The notes: generated from the sequence alone by a model not told the origin. A stretch of 55,508 nucleotides of DNA from Gammaproteobacteria bacterium (GCA_022712945.1 JAFLJP010000149.1:1-55508), one strand, 5' to 3'; shown: positions 26,261 through 38,831, counted from the first letter of the stretch. Made by a program: numbers and translations.

Positions 26261-27568
26261 ATGTTAGCCGCAAATAAAGAACAGCAATTAAACCTTATCG
26301 CAAAGCGTTGGCCACAGCTGGCAGATGAGCTCTCCCGCACAACACCGGAAACAGATATAACGATAGACAGTTCAGGTAATCACCCTGCACTTTGTGTGAA
26401 TGAGATTCATCTCGCCAGTATTTATAGTCGCCAGCAGGTGACCGCTATCCAGACCTGCCACCTCACCGACTCATGCGACAGTATCACCGTTTACGGTGTC
26501 GCCCAGGGTGAGTTGATCAAGGTGCTCTTGGCGCGAAAAAATATTCGGCAGATCAAAGTTGTTATTTTGAATGCAGCTCTTTTCATCGCCACACTGGATT
26601 ACATCAATCACAGTAAATGGCTGAAAGAGAAGAAAGTCACCCTGGTACTTGGTAAGAGCCTGTCCGGCATCGACAGCGGTGAAACATGCTGCATTGAGCC
26701 CGCCTGCCTAAAGCTACCTGACGAGGAGAGCCGCTGGCTTGTGGACTGTCTGCTCATCGATCTATCCAGCTCATTTGCTAATAATCTTTTAAGTAACGAT
26801 GGTAAGCGAGGGCAGCAGATTCAGCAAAACCTCCCGTACATTACTGCTGATGGAGATGTGGCTGACTATTTCGATACAAGCAGTGAAAAGACATTTTTTG
26901 TCGCCGGTACCGGCCCCTCCCTGGAGCAGAGCTTCTCGCGACTGAAAGAGCGCGACCCAAACAGCATCCTGATTGCGGTCGATACGGCGGTCAAATCACT
27001 CTATGAACAGGGAATAAAAGCAGACTTTGTGGTGTCGATTGATATGCACCCACACATTGCAAAGTGGTTGGATTTCCCAATGGATGATCACTTCAAGCAC
27101 CACACCCCGCTCATCTATTTTCCTGACATAGCCAAGGAGACAATTGAGCAGTGGCAAGGCCCCCGCTATGTTGCCTACACTATTTACAACCCCTACCACC
27201 AGCAACTGATGCAATCGATTCCCAAAGGTACTCTTTTTTCCGGCGGTAGCGTTATCCACCCGGCGATAGACTTGGCGGCCAAGATGGGGGCAAACAAGAT
27301 TGTTATCTGTGGTGCCGACTTCTCTTTTCCCAACAATAAATACCATGTAAAAGGGTCGCTACAGGAGAACTTCAGTGAAAAAATCATGGATTCTAAATAC
27401 CGCATTGTTAACGGCCACGGTCTAAAGCAAGCCACCAATTTGCAGTTCATCCAATACCTGAGACATTTAGTGACCTATATTGAGGAGCATAATAATATTA
27501 AATTCTACAATGCCTCTCGCAATGGTGCGCATATTGCCGGCTGTGAATATCTGGATGAAAAAATATGA
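26261..27568 (+). CDS. Motility-associated factor (Maf/DUF115) glycosyltransferase-like protein
   Basis: A 435-residue protein. The central DUF115 (6-hydroxymethylpterin pyrophosphokinase MptE-like) domain is seen from about residue 205: FFVAGTGPSLEQSFSRL, then ILIAVDTAVKSLYEQGIKAD and FVVSIDMH. Near the end are KIVICGADFSFPNNKYHVKG and a DEKI tail. Maf proteins of this group transfer nonulosonic acids such as pseudaminic acid to flagellin. The N-terminal 190 residues are alpha/beta and variable. No signal peptide or membrane segment is visible. Start choice is weakly supported, as no good ribosome binding site is seen. The downstream gene overlaps by four bases. Confidence 0.8.
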   Translation: MLAANKEQQLNLIAKRWPQLADELSRTTPETDITIDSSGNHPALCVNEIHLASIYSRQQVTAIQTCHLTDSCDSITVYGVAQGELIKVLLARKNIRQIKVVILNAALFIATLDYINHSKWLKEKKVTLVLGKSLSGIDSGETCCIEPACLKLPDEESRWLVDCLLIDLSSSFANNLLSNDGKRGQQIQQNLPYITADGDVADYFDTSSEKTFFVAGTGPSLEQSFSRLKERDPNSILIAVDTAVKSLYEQGIKADFVVSIDMHPHIAKWLDFPMDDHFKHHTPLIYFPDIAKETIEQWQGPRYVAYTIYNPYHQQLMQSIPKGTLFSGGSVIHPAIDLAAKMGANKIVICGADFSFPNNKYHVKGSLQENFSEKIMDSKYRIVNGHGLKQATNLQFIQYLRHLVTYIEEHNNIKFYNASRNGAHIAGCEYLDEKI

Positions 27569-27951
27569 ATAAAACCGTCACTTACACCTTGGATCAGCTG
27601 ATTTTCAAATGTTGTGCAAAATTGATATTTGCACAAAACCGGGAGGGAATGGCGATTTACCGCTGGATATTGCATGTATTGCAGTACGAAATGGGCAGAA
27701 AGATGGATGCCTTTGGTATTAAAGAGGTCACATTATTACAAAAAATAATGAATACTCAACAGCGAGAAGACTATCTCTACCTGACGGATATTCTGCAATA
27801 TGAGCTACCAAAAACGGGGGGGTTCAGGTCAATTATTGAAGGAAACAAAACACGCTACCAGTTTCCTGATTATGGTGGCCGTGATGAAGCTCCCCCTGAG
27901 CAGGCAAAAACATCAACCGATGAACAGGGCAATCGGGTGGTCAGTTTTTAA
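27565..27951 (+). CDS. Orphan protein translationally coupled to the Maf-like gene
   Basis: A 128-residue protein I do not recognise. Residues 1-45 look helical with paired Cys (FKCCAKLIF), and a YGGRDEAPPEQAKTSTDEQG hydrophilic tail follows. Its ATG overlaps the Maf stop (ATGA, 27565-27568), which is strong evidence of a shared operon and coupling. It could be a partner of the glycosyltransferase or a motility accessory protein; that is inference. It ends 39 bases before the convergent histidine kinase gene. Confidence 0.65.
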   Translation: MNKTVTYTLDQLIFKCCAKLIFAQNREGMAIYRWILHVLQYEMGRKMDAFGIKEVTLLQKIMNTQQREDYLYLTDILQYELPKTGGFRSIIEGNKTRYQFPDYGGRDEAPPEQAKTSTDEQGNRVVSF

Positions 27952-27990
27952 GCTGATGACCTGTACCCCGCAAACACTTCAGTAGATGGT

Positions 27991-30900
27991 TCACGATACT
28001 CGCTTACCAAGCACCCGCTGCAATGCAACCGTGAAGGCATCAAAGTCCACCGGCTTACAAACCACCTCGATACCATCAACCTGTTTAAGCAGTTCCAGCA
28101 CCTCTTTTGCACTGAATCCGGTACAAACCACAGCGGGAAGGCTGGGCTTGATCTCTCGCATTTTCGCTATCATTTCGTGGCCCAGCAGGCCCGGCATTGC
28201 CTGATCAGAAACCAGTAGATCGATTTCATTATGGTGCGACTCAAAATAGGCCAGCGCCTGATGGCTATCAAAAAACACCTTGGGCTGTAATCCAATCGAT
28301 TCCAGCTGATGCTGGATCATGGTGGCAACCGATTCTTCGTCATCCACCACCATCACTCGGGTATTGGTTGGGATTTCAGTGATCGGGATCACTGTCTCTT
28401 CAGGCGTGTTGGATTCAATATTTTGAATAACTTCCGGAATCGGGAAATAGAGTTCAAAGCAGGTGCCTTGACCAATCTGCGAGGTGACACAGAGGTGACC
28501 ATCATGGCGGTGAACCAGGCCATGAACCATCGACAATCCCATCCCGGTTCCCTTGCCCACCTCCTTGGTGGTGAAGAAGGGTTCAAATATAGAGAACAGT
28601 TGCTGCTCGGGAATACCAGAGCCAGTATCCTTGATTTTAACCACTGCATAGTGCCCACTGAAGTAACGCTGACAGGATGAACAGAGCTGACCATCCACCT
28701 CAGCATGTTGCAAGGCGACATCAATACTCCCCTTTTCACCCACTGCATCCCGTGCATTGATGACCAGATTAGTGATAATTTGGTGCAACTCAACCGAGGT
28801 TCCTCTAATCAGTGGCACCGCATCATTATCCAGTTCGCTATTAATCACAATGGAAGGCGGAATTGTCGATTTCAGCATCTTTAAGCTATCCACCACCAGA
28901 TGTTGAAGATCCAGAACTTCCATATCCGGATTTTTATCACGACGGCTATATACCAGCATCTGCTGAACCAAATCTCTGGCCCTCAAACCAGCTTTTTCAA
29001 TCTCACTCAAATAGTTGCTGATATTAGTCTGGTCAGGCAGTGCCATGGTTTTTGCTAATTCGGTATAACCTAAAATAGCCGCCAACATATTGTTGAAATC
29101 ATGGGCAATTCCACCGGTCAACTGACCAATAGCTTGCAATCGTTGTGATTGTTTCAGCTGTATTTCGAGCGTTTTACGCTCATTTTCCATGTAAATACGC
29201 TCAGTAATATCCTGCATAGTTGCCACAATTTTAGGGCTGCCAGATTCCGTATCCAGCTTTGCCTTGGTTGTGATATTGCGAATATCCCCTTCCAAATCAA
29301 ATCGGTACTCCAGGTTACAGACACCGCCGATTTTCTTTAGTTGCTCAATCGCATTGCGAACCATTTCACGATCATCAACATGAATAGCTTGATATAAAAG
29401 ATCGGGCGATGCCTCCACCTCATCGGGCTGATAACCTAACATTCGATAGAGCTGTGCAGACCAAACCTGATATTTTTCATCAAGAAACCATTCACAGCTA
29501 CCCAGCTGTGCAATTTCTTGAGCTTGATCGAGGTTCAAGGCACTGGCAGAGAGCTGATGTTCCACCATCTCTTTGTCACTCTGGGTTCGCATCAAAAACA
29601 GACCTGCGGCAATCTCCCCGACCAGTTTATTTAAAATACTAACCTCTTCATCGCCAAAGGCATCAGGATCGGTGGAAACCAACTGCAGATGACCAAGCAC
29701 TTGCTGCTGATTCATTATCGGCAATGCAATCAATGCGTAATAACCCGCCTTTGCATATTGGTACCACGGCGAATTTTTTGGGAAACGCTCAAGATGCTGA
29801 TAAACAACCATCTCACCATTCAAAAGACCTTGTTCGCTCAGTGTTGGTAATGTGTCGATAGTCACCGGTTTGCCGTTGGCAGTTAACGTCACCGCATTAA
29901 TCACGCCATCGATTGTGAGATCATAGATGTCAATCCAGGCCGCATCATAGCAGTGACGACAACTCAACCCATCGGTAATTGCTTGCGCCCAAAGATGTTC
30001 ATCATGATGGCTGCCGCTGAGGCTCTGCATCTCTGCCAATGCAGTTAACGCACGATTTGAGCGGCTCAACTTTTTTTCATTCATTTTTTGGTGGGTAATA
30101 TCAGTTTGAATTGACAGGAAACGCTCAGGTATCTTTTCTCTGTCTAAAAATGGGACCACGGTTGTGGCAACCCAGTAGAGGCTCCCATCTTTTCGACGAC
30201 CCGGCAGGTCACCATGCCAGACACTCCCTTGTTGAGCCTCCCGTTTGAGATCGTCAAAACATTCACCACTATAGTTAGGCGGTCTCAAAAGAGTAATTGA
30301 TTGACCAATAAGCTCCGCCTCGGTGTACTGACTACAACGACACAACGCCTCATTAACCGAGACGATCACCCCGGCCTTATCAGCCTCAAGTACCAAGGAG
30401 TGCTCATCTAGCGCACGCTGTTTAAAAATAAGTTCACTGTTGTTTTTACGCAGCTGTTCATTCACCTCTTCAAGGCTATCGCGTGAACAGCGAAGGGTGT
30501 CAACCATGCGATCCAGGGTATGGGAAAGGTCAGACAATTCATCACTGCCTTTTAGCGCCGCCTGGTGCTCCCAGTCACCTTCAGAAATTCTAACCGCGCT
30601 GCGATGTAGCGATTTAATCGGGCGAAAAATAATATTACTGAGATAAATAGCGGCAATAATGATGAGTACTAGGCTAAACACCAGAGAAGCCAGCAAAAAG
30701 TAACCCGATGAGGTAACCGCACCATACGCCTCATCTTGGCTGATTTCGGTCACCAGCGTCCACTTCGCTTCTCCGATATTGATACAGTGGGACGAACCAA
30801 GCACCATCTCACCAAGATAATTTTGCCAGCGCCCTTCAATCGATTTTCCCTGCTGGGAACAGCTGACTACCGGCAGCGTATCGATCACTTGGTGACTCAA

Positions 30901-31593
30901 CGTCTGTTCAATACCCTCAATGTCATTAATCAAATAACCCTGTTGGCTCACCAAATAGGTAGTGCTGTTATCATGCAGATGGGAGAGTTCATAAGTATGG
31001 TGGTCATATTTCATACCCGCTGGGTGAGAGATAGCGGACTCATTCAGCAGATCAACCTTGTAGCGAATCTGCAAATATCCGCCACGTTCTCCTCCCACAA
31101 GACGCGAGGAGATAGGCTGAAAAAAGTCGAGCACATCACCACCACTCCCAACATGGTGGATTGCAAGATAAGGCCATTGGCTAACCGAGCGAAGTTTGTC
31201 CAAAAGGGGCGTCACCCGCGACTGCATATCGGATGTCGAGGCGACCAGTTGGCCATTGAAACGATAGGCACTGATGAATACAATCCGCGAATCAAGCGGC
31301 AGTTTATTTAATTTAAGGTGTTCGCTGAGCACAACAGAAAGTCCATCACTGCCCGTCTGCTCTACTTGATCCCGAATAAATCCATCTGAGCTGAAATCGA
31401 CAATATGGGTATAAAGTTCTTTGAGGTAGATGAGTAGTTCACTCTCTTTCAACAGCCCCTGTCTTTCCAGGTTGCCGAGTGCCTGTTGCTCCAAAAGATC
31501 ACGGGTATGTATGAAGTTGACATAGCCGACAACCAGTGCCGGGAACAATGCAACCAGAAAAATAATCAGCAGTAGACGGTGTCGAATCCTCAT
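27991..31593 (-). CDS. Hybrid sensor histidine kinase (sensor-HAMP-PAS-GAF-PAS-HisKA-HATPase-REC)
   Basis: A 1200-residue membrane kinase. Membrane segment 1 is at about residues 5-28 and segment 2 at about 300-325, with a periplasmic sensor between. Then: HAMP (about 325-375), PAS (about 400-510), GAF-like (about 525-680), PAS (about 690-800), HisKA with the phosphorylated His in GGIAHDFNN (about 831), HATPase with the GTGMGLSMVHGLV box, and a C-terminal receiver with Asp in LLVSDQAMPG (about 1129). The HDFNN type usually works with a receiver in the same protein or a separate regulator. No partner regulator is adjacent. The ligand is unknown. Confidence 0.93.
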   Translation of the reverse strand: MRIRHRLLLIIFLVALFPALVVGYVNFIHTRDLLEQQALGNLERQGLLKESELLIYLKELYTHIVDFSSDGFIRDQVEQTGSDGLSVVLSEHLKLNKLPLDSRIVFISAYRFNGQLVASTSDMQSRVTPLLDKLRSVSQWPYLAIHHVGSGGDVLDFFQPISSRLVGGERGGYLQIRYKVDLLNESAISHPAGMKYDHHTYELSHLHDNSTTYLVSQQGYLINDIEGIEQTLSHQVIDTLPVVSCSQQGKSIEGRWQNYLGEMVLGSSHCINIGEAKWTLVTEISQDEAYGAVTSSGYFLLASLVFSLVLIIIAAIYLSNIIFRPIKSLHRSAVRISEGDWEHQAALKGSDELSDLSHTLDRMVDTLRCSRDSLEEVNEQLRKNNSELIFKQRALDEHSLVLEADKAGVIVSVNEALCRCSQYTEAELIGQSITLLRPPNYSGECFDDLKREAQQGSVWHGDLPGRRKDGSLYWVATTVVPFLDREKIPERFLSIQTDITHQKMNEKKLSRSNRALTALAEMQSLSGSHHDEHLWAQAITDGLSCRHCYDAAWIDIYDLTIDGVINAVTLTANGKPVTIDTLPTLSEQGLLNGEMVVYQHLERFPKNSPWYQYAKAGYYALIALPIMNQQQVLGHLQLVSTDPDAFGDEEVSILNKLVGEIAAGLFLMRTQSDKEMVEHQLSASALNLDQAQEIAQLGSCEWFLDEKYQVWSAQLYRMLGYQPDEVEASPDLLYQAIHVDDREMVRNAIEQLKKIGGVCNLEYRFDLEGDIRNITTKAKLDTESGSPKIVATMQDITERIYMENERKTLEIQLKQSQRLQAIGQLTGGIAHDFNNMLAAILGYTELAKTMALPDQTNISNYLSEIEKAGLRARDLVQQMLVYSRRDKNPDMEVLDLQHLVVDSLKMLKSTIPPSIVINSELDNDAVPLIRGTSVELHQIITNLVINARDAVGEKGSIDVALQHAEVDGQLCSSCQRYFSGHYAVVKIKDTGSGIPEQQLFSIFEPFFTTKEVGKGTGMGLSMVHGLVHRHDGHLCVTSQIGQGTCFELYFPIPEVIQNIESNTPEETVIPITEIPTNTRVMVVDDEESVATMIQHQLESIGLQPKVFFDSHQALAYFESHHNEIDLLVSDQAMPGLLGHEMIAKMREIKPSLPAVVCTGFSAKEVLELLKQVDGIEVVCKPVDFDAFTVALQRVLGKRVS

Positions 31594-31612
31594 TAGCGCA
31601 CTATTTCCTTAT

Positions 31613-31685
31613 GGAAGCTTTGAACAAGTCTGCGTTGGTTAAATTTAGGCTGATATAAAATAATCATGACGTGTTCAGAGCTTCC
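31613..31685. repeat. Palindromic repeat family 7, full copy
   Basis: A 73-base element with 18-base imperfect terminal inverted repeats (31613-31630 and 31668-31685, 16 of 18 pairs). A partial copy is at 18772-18817. Confidence 0.65.
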
Positions 31686-31750
31686 TTAATGTCATCCTCT
31701 GACTTATAGCGACAACAAAACGCCTAACAAAACCCGGGTATCAATATATT

Positions 31751-31896
31751 TAGTAACTATTCAGCGTGTTTAGATTTTGTCTCAAATCGAGGCATTTTCG
31801 CACGGAAAGAGGGAGCATATAGGGCATATGTAACTGAATTGAGTACGAAAATAACGAAGAGTTGAGGAAAAAGATGAATATACTGAGTAGTTACTA
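31751..31896. repeat. Palindromic repeat family 3, full copy A
   Basis: A 146-base element with ends TAGTAACTATTCAG and rc TAGTAACTACTCAG. An ATTTTCG/CGAAAAT stem surrounds the apical core at 31811-31840. A second copy is at 45011-45150 and a solo end at 17616-17633. Confidence 0.8.
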
Positions 31897-31942
31897 TATT
31901 TATTACTATCGGGAGCCTCTCATAAAACAGCTAAAACGACCC

Positions 31943-31988
31943 CTAAAAAAAGCCCGTGGCATCATCAATACCACGGGCTTCCTTTTTT
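31943..31988. terminator. Bidirectional terminator after purA
   Basis: A perfect 10-base stem (31950-31959 with 31971-31980, AAGCCCGTGG) has A-runs on one side and T-runs on the other. It should end the purA transcript on the minus strand and can also work on the plus strand. Confidence 0.88.
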
Positions 31989-32012
31989 AAAAAATAGCTT
32001 AACTCAACATAT

Positions 32013-34506
<2,494 letters not shown>

Positions 34507-34566
34507 GATTAATCTAAAATTTCTTGAGGCGCACATGATAGCCTGTAAGGCCTTTGACTGACAGGG

Positions 34567-34752
34567 TTATCTCACCAAATAGAGCAATAAAACCCCAATC
34601 CCCATACTGAGAAGACCGGTTCCCCTCAGTGACCGATTATCCATCTCAGCAAGTGCGGCCCAGGCACGACGCATTCCGTTTGGGTTGACAAAGGGTAGAA
34701 TACCTTCGATAACCAGCACCAATGCCAGAGCAACAAACAGTTCATTCCACAT
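34567..34752 (-). CDS. DUF2065 small membrane protein
   Basis: A 61-residue protein from the ATG at 34752, supported by AAGGAG six bases upstream. It has two predicted membrane segments: the first, LFVALALVLVIEGILPFV, is followed by NPNGMRRAW, a DUF2065 hallmark, and the second is LLSMGIGVLLLYLV. DUF2065 genes follow hflC in many gammaproteobacteria, suggesting a link to HflKC membrane complexes, but no function is established. A repeat element separates it from hflC, and its ribosome binding site lies at the edge of that element. Confidence 0.9.
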   Translation of the reverse strand: MWNELFVALALVLVIEGILPFVNPNGMRRAWAALAEMDNRSLRGTGLLSMGIGVLLLYLVR

Positions 34753-34762
34753 TTCCAACTCC

Positions 34763-34928
34763 TTAGGAACGATCACGAAATAACTTCTACATTCTGATTT
34801 GCTCTTTTACCCCAGTTCAAACAATCTCAATCGTTACGTAGGCCAGGCTATGCGCCTCTTGAGATCGTTTGAACTGGAGCAAAATTTCTGCGTCATTATT
34901 GCATAAGTTATTCCGTGCTCGCTCCTTA
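34763..34928. repeat. Palindromic repeat family 4, copy A
   Basis: A 166-base element. Inner arms pair (GTTCAAACAATCTCAA with TTGAGATCGTTTGAAC). The reverse-complement apical core is at 34829-34858. The copy at 49721-49885 lies in the opposite orientation. It sits between the hflC terminator and the DUF2065 ribosome binding site. Confidence 0.85.
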
Positions 34929-34968
34929 AAACAACAAAGCCGGGACACCCTCTATAGGTGCCCCGGCC
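34928..34968 (-). terminator. Terminator after hflC
   Basis: A GC-rich stem (34939-34950 with 34957-34967) followed on the minus strand by TTTGTTGTTTT. It should end the hfq-hflX-hflK-hflC transcript. Confidence 0.8.
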
Positions 34969-34982
34969 ATGTGATAACTGCG

Positions 34983-35852
34983 TTATTGACCTTTCGAATT
35001 CATCATGTAACGGAAAAATTCACTGTTAGGATCAATAACCATTATGTCACCTTTGTCGGCAAAGGTTTTAGTGTAGGCATCCAGGCTACGATAAAGCGAG
35101 TAGAACTCCGGATTTTTGCTGTACGCTTTTGCATAGATCTCAGAAGCTTTAGCATCACCCTCACCTCGCAGTTGCTCAGAATCACGAAAGGCTTCGGCTA
35201 AAAGAATAGTACGCTCACGTTCTGCTTCAGCCCGGATACGTTCACCCGCCTCAGCACCTTGTGATCGCAGCTCTTTCGCCACCCGTTGACGCTCAGCTTC
35301 CATACGACGGTAAACCGAATCAGAGATATCAGCTGACAGATCAATACGTTTGATACGCACCTGAACCACATCAATACCAATTTCATCGGCCTGCTTGGAG
35401 GCTTTAGCACTGATGATATCCATCACCTGGCTACGCTCACCCGAGATAACTTCCTGCATAGTACGTTTACCAAACTCATCCCGCAGGCCATCTTTGATAA
35501 TCTGCGACAACAGCAGGTTGGCACGGCGAATATCTCCACCACCGGTTGCAGTATAGAAGCGAGCCACATCGGCGATGCGCCATTTGATGAAAGCGTCTAC
35601 CTCAACATTCTTTTTCTCACTGGTGAGATAGCGCTCCGGTGGCGCATCCAGGGTTTGGATACGTGCATCAAAGTGACGAATTGTATTGATAAATGGAATT
35701 TTAAAGTGAAGACCTGGCTCGATATTGCCCTCTTTAATTTCACCCAACTGCAGCAAGATAGCGCGCTGGTATTCAGCCACGGTATAAGTACAGGAGATCA
35801 CTCCGACCACAATGGCGGCCACACCCGCCAAAAACATTGAACTCTTCTGCAT
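34983..35852 (-). CDS. hflC: Protease modulator HflC
   Basis: A 289-residue SPFH protein: an N-terminal membrane anchor (about residues 6-26), the AEYQRAILLQLGEIK start of the band-7 domain, then a long helical coil. With HflK it forms a large membrane assembly around FtsH that limits FtsH proteolysis. The start overlaps the hflK stop by one base. A terminator follows. Confidence 0.96.
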   Translation of the reverse strand: MQKSSMFLAGVAAIVVGVISCTYTVAEYQRAILLQLGEIKEGNIEPGLHFKIPFINTIRHFDARIQTLDAPPERYLTSEKKNVEVDAFIKWRIADVARFYTATGGGDIRRANLLLSQIIKDGLRDEFGKRTMQEVISGERSQVMDIISAKASKQADEIGIDVVQVRIKRIDLSADISDSVYRRMEAERQRVAKELRSQGAEAGERIRAEAERERTILLAEAFRDSEQLRGEGDAKASEIYAKAYSKNPEFYSLYRSLDAYTKTFADKGDIMVIDPNSEFFRYMMNSKGQ

Positions 35853-37054
35853 TAGCGCTCTCCTCGGCCACGTACAACATCACGAACACGACTCTCTACA
35901 CTATTCATCGTCTGTTGATTAATGCCACTAGAGAAGTTTTGCGGTACGGTGAAATTAGTACTCGCTCCCTGCTGCATCAATCGATCAAGCGGCAAATACA
36001 TCAGGCTGTTACCTTGCTCAACACTGATCATGATTTTGCTGGTATTGGTTAATACCGTTTGCACCGCATCAATATAGAGACGTTCACGTGTCACCTCAGG
36101 TGCCCGCTCATACTCTTTCAGAACCTGGGTAAAACGACTCGCCGCACCTTCAGCCTCTGCAATAACACGCGCTTTGTAACCACTCGCCTCTTCTAACTGA
36201 CGTGCTGACGCACCACGAGCCTTGGGAATGATGTCATTGGCATAAGCCTCTGCTTCGTTCTTATAACGCTGTTCATCCTCACGTGCTTTCACCGCATCGG
36301 CAAATGCGTGCTGCACCTGCTCCGGTGGCTGGGCATCCTGAAGGTTGATACTGGTAACAATCAAACCAGTTTCGTAAAAGTCCAGTACGCCTTGCATCTG
36401 CTCATGAACCTGCTCGGCAACTTCACGACGACCTTCGGTCAATACAAAATCCATCTTGCTGTTACCCACCGTCTCACGTAGAACACTCTCGGTTATTTCG
36501 TGCAGGGTCTTATCCGGGCTCACAACGTTAAAGACGTAATCACTGGCGCTCTTCACCTGGTACTGAACCGCCAGCTGAATATCAACAATATTCTCATCCT
36601 GGGTTAGCATCAATGACTCACGGTTGCGTGAACTATCGCCACGGCCTTCTGACCGGTAACCAATCTCTGCGATACGAGTCTGTTCCACATCAACACGGAT
36701 CACACGACCAATCGGACGAGGTGGCACAAATTGCAGACCTGGCTTAAGGGTGTCATCGTATTTACCAAATACCATCACCACGCCACGTTCAGCAGGCTGA
36801 ATGATGTGCACCGAGTCGTAGAGAGCCCAGCCAATAACAGCGACGAGTAGCAGCACAACTAATCCGCCGCCCACACCGTCACTTCCGCCGCCAGCACTGT
36901 CACCACTGCCTTTGTTACCACCACCAAAGATACTGTTCAGTTTCTCTTGAAACTTACGCAGTACCTCATCAAGATCGGGTGGCCCCTGATTTTTGTTCCC
37001 GCCGCGATTACCCCACGGGTCTTGCTGACCACCACCCGGTTCATTCCAGGCCAT
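35852..37054 (-). CDS. hflK: Protease modulator HflK
   Basis: A 400-residue SPFH protein with a Gly/Pro/Gln/Asn-rich N-terminal tail (about 1-55), a membrane segment LVVLLLVAVIGWALYD, and the band-7 domain starting RGVVMVFGKYDDTLKPG. The C-terminus ends in a disordered region. HflK pairs with HflC to regulate FtsH. The ATG at 37054 is preferred to a GTG 12 bases upstream because GGAG lies six bases before it and the family starts MAWNEPGG. Confidence 0.96.
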   Translation of the reverse strand: MAWNEPGGGQQDPWGNRGGNKNQGPPDLDEVLRKFQEKLNSIFGGGNKGSGDSAGGGSDGVGGGLVVLLLVAVIGWALYDSVHIIQPAERGVVMVFGKYDDTLKPGLQFVPPRPIGRVIRVDVEQTRIAEIGYRSEGRGDSSRNRESLMLTQDENIVDIQLAVQYQVKSASDYVFNVVSPDKTLHEITESVLRETVGNSKMDFVLTEGRREVAEQVHEQMQGVLDFYETGLIVTSINLQDAQPPEQVQHAFADAVKAREDEQRYKNEAEAYANDIIPKARGASARQLEEASGYKARVIAEAEGAASRFTQVLKEYERAPEVTRERLYIDAVQTVLTNTSKIMISVEQGNSLMYLPLDRLMQQGASTNFTVPQNFSSGINQQTMNSVESRVRDVVRGRGER

Positions 37055-37218
37055 AAATTTCTCCACTTTAAAATTATTACAAAAAAATATTCAGTCACTC
37101 ACTTGAACCGTTCATGAATTCAGCTAAAGAAGCGAGGCGTATGTCGGTCGCTCTCTTCGCTTGAATTTGTGCGAAACCACACCCCAACACTATGAATCAT
37201 TCAGACGAAGGCAGAAGT

Positions 37219-38541
37219 CTAAGAGTCTTGCCTCACGATAGCAAGTGATTGTGGCCCATCAGCTAAAATCATCGTCTCATCAAGTAGTGTCTGACGCTTT
37301 AACTGCTCAAACGCTCTTTCATCCATTTCAATTTCAAGGTACCACTCACCTTGCTGACCAAATTTCTCGCTCCGAACTGCCTCCAGGTCAAATAGTCGGG
37401 CTCTTAATCGACCCGCATCCGGGGGAAGATTCAGCCAGTGGTGAACCCGCTGATCGCGGAACTGTTCGGCAATTGCTTCCAACAGGAGCTCCATCCCCAC
37501 ATCGGCCTGGGCAGAAACCCAAACACGACGAACGTTGCCGTGTTCATCCCGATCAATTCGTGGCGGCTCGCCGTCCAGCAGATCAATTTTATTGAATACC
37601 TCAATCTGCGGAACTGTTGATGCATCAATCTCTTTTAGAACCTCATTAACCTGCTCGATCATGGTGTGGCGTTCCGCACTGTGGGCATCAATAACATGCA
37701 GTAGCAGGTCAGAGTTTCGGCTCTCTTCCAGAGTTGATTGAAATGCCGCAATTAGATCGTGGGGCAAGTGGCGAATAAAGCCAACCGTATCAGCCAAAAC
37801 CACAGCACCTGTTTGCGGCAACTCAAGACGCCTGAAGGTAGGGTCCAGCGTCGCAAACAGCTGATCGGCCGCATAGACGCCTGAATTGGTCAAATTATTA
37901 AACAGTGTTGATTTACCGGCATTGGTATAGCCGACCAAAGAGATAGTTGGTAATTCTGCCCTCTGGCGTGCTTTACGACTCTGTTTTCGGCGACGCTGCA
38001 CCTTGTCTAGCCGCTTGTTCAACTGCTTTATACGCTCATTCAGCAGACGACGATCTGTCTCTAGCTGGGTTTCACCGGGGCCTCGCAAACCAATCCCACC
38101 CTTTTGGCGTTCCAGGTGAGTCCAGCCACGAACCAACCGGGTAGAGAGATGTTTAAGTTGGGCCAATTCAACCTGCAAACGCCCCTCATGCGAGTGAGCA
38201 CGTTGTGCAAAAATATCCAGAATGAGACCGGTTCGATCCAGCACCCGGCACTCCAGCATCGCCTCAAGATTACGCTCCTGGCTGGGCGCCAGGGCGTGAT
38301 TAAATAACACCACATCCGCCGCTTCGGCAAGTACCACCTCGGCGATCTCTGCCACCTTGCCAGTGCCAACATAATACTTTGGATCAAACTTGCGACGAAC
38401 ACCCGTGACAATGGCGACGGGCTCTGCACCGGCGGAGACAACAAGCTCATGAAATTCGTTTAAATTTTCGTCACCGGTGTCGCCAGCAATATCGATATGA
38501 ACCAATACTGCACGCTCACCCGCCTTGGGGCGTTCAAACAA
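37219..38541 (-). CDS. hflX: Ribosome-associated GTPase HflX
   Basis: A 440-residue GTPase. The N-terminal HflX domain is followed by a helical arm, then the G domain with GYTNAGKSTLFNNL (G1), DTVGFI (G3) and NKIDLL (G4). The family splits stalled ribosomes in stress. It sits between hfq and hflK, separated from hflK by 152 bases, in the standard miaA-hfq-hflX-hflKC order. Confidence 0.97.
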   Translation of the reverse strand: MFERPKAGERAVLVHIDIAGDTGDENLNEFHELVVSAGAEPVAIVTGVRRKFDPKYYVGTGKVAEIAEVVLAEAADVVLFNHALAPSQERNLEAMLECRVLDRTGLILDIFAQRAHSHEGRLQVELAQLKHLSTRLVRGWTHLERQKGGIGLRGPGETQLETDRRLLNERIKQLNKRLDKVQRRRKQSRKARQRAELPTISLVGYTNAGKSTLFNNLTNSGVYAADQLFATLDPTFRRLELPQTGAVVLADTVGFIRHLPHDLIAAFQSTLEESRNSDLLLHVIDAHSAERHTMIEQVNEVLKEIDASTVPQIEVFNKIDLLDGEPPRIDRDEHGNVRRVWVSAQADVGMELLLEAIAEQFRDQRVHHWLNLPPDAGRLRARLFDLEAVRSEKFGQQGEWYLEIEMDERAFEQLKRQTLLDETMILADGPQSLAIVRQDS

Positions 38542-38576
38542 GCGCTACCCCTACATCAATATGAGAAAAATCTATT

Positions 38577-38831
38577 TTAGTGATCACCATCACTCTCCTC
38601 TTGGGCTGCATTCGCCATTGGCATCTTCACTGCGCGTGAAGGGACAACGGTCGAAATCGCGTGTTTGTAAATCATCTGATTGACACTGTTTTTCAGCAAA
38701 ACAACAAATTGATCAAACGAGTCAATTTGACCCTGTAGTTTAATTCCGTTGACCAGGTAGATGGAAACTGGAATACGCTCTTTACGTAGCGCATTCAAAA
38801 AAGGGTCTTGTAAGGATTGCCCTTTACTCAT
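38577..38831 (-). CDS. hfq: RNA chaperone Hfq
   Basis: An 84-residue Hfq. The N-terminal [20 protein letters not shown], the Sm1 strand region [20 protein letters not shown] and the Sm2 motif YKHAIST are all intact. It is a hexamer that pairs small RNAs with mRNAs. The gene lies between miaA and hflX; a family 1 repeat stands in the gap before it. Confidence 0.98.
   Translation of the reverse strand: MSKGQSLQDPFLNALRKERIPVSIYLVNGIKLQGQIDSFDQFVVLLKNSVNQMIYKHAISTVVPSRAVKMPMANAAQEESDGDH

Noticed and set aside
26226..26267. 13-codon micro-ORF overlapping the Maf-like start
   Set aside because: No ribosome binding site and no distinctive codon content; probably chance.
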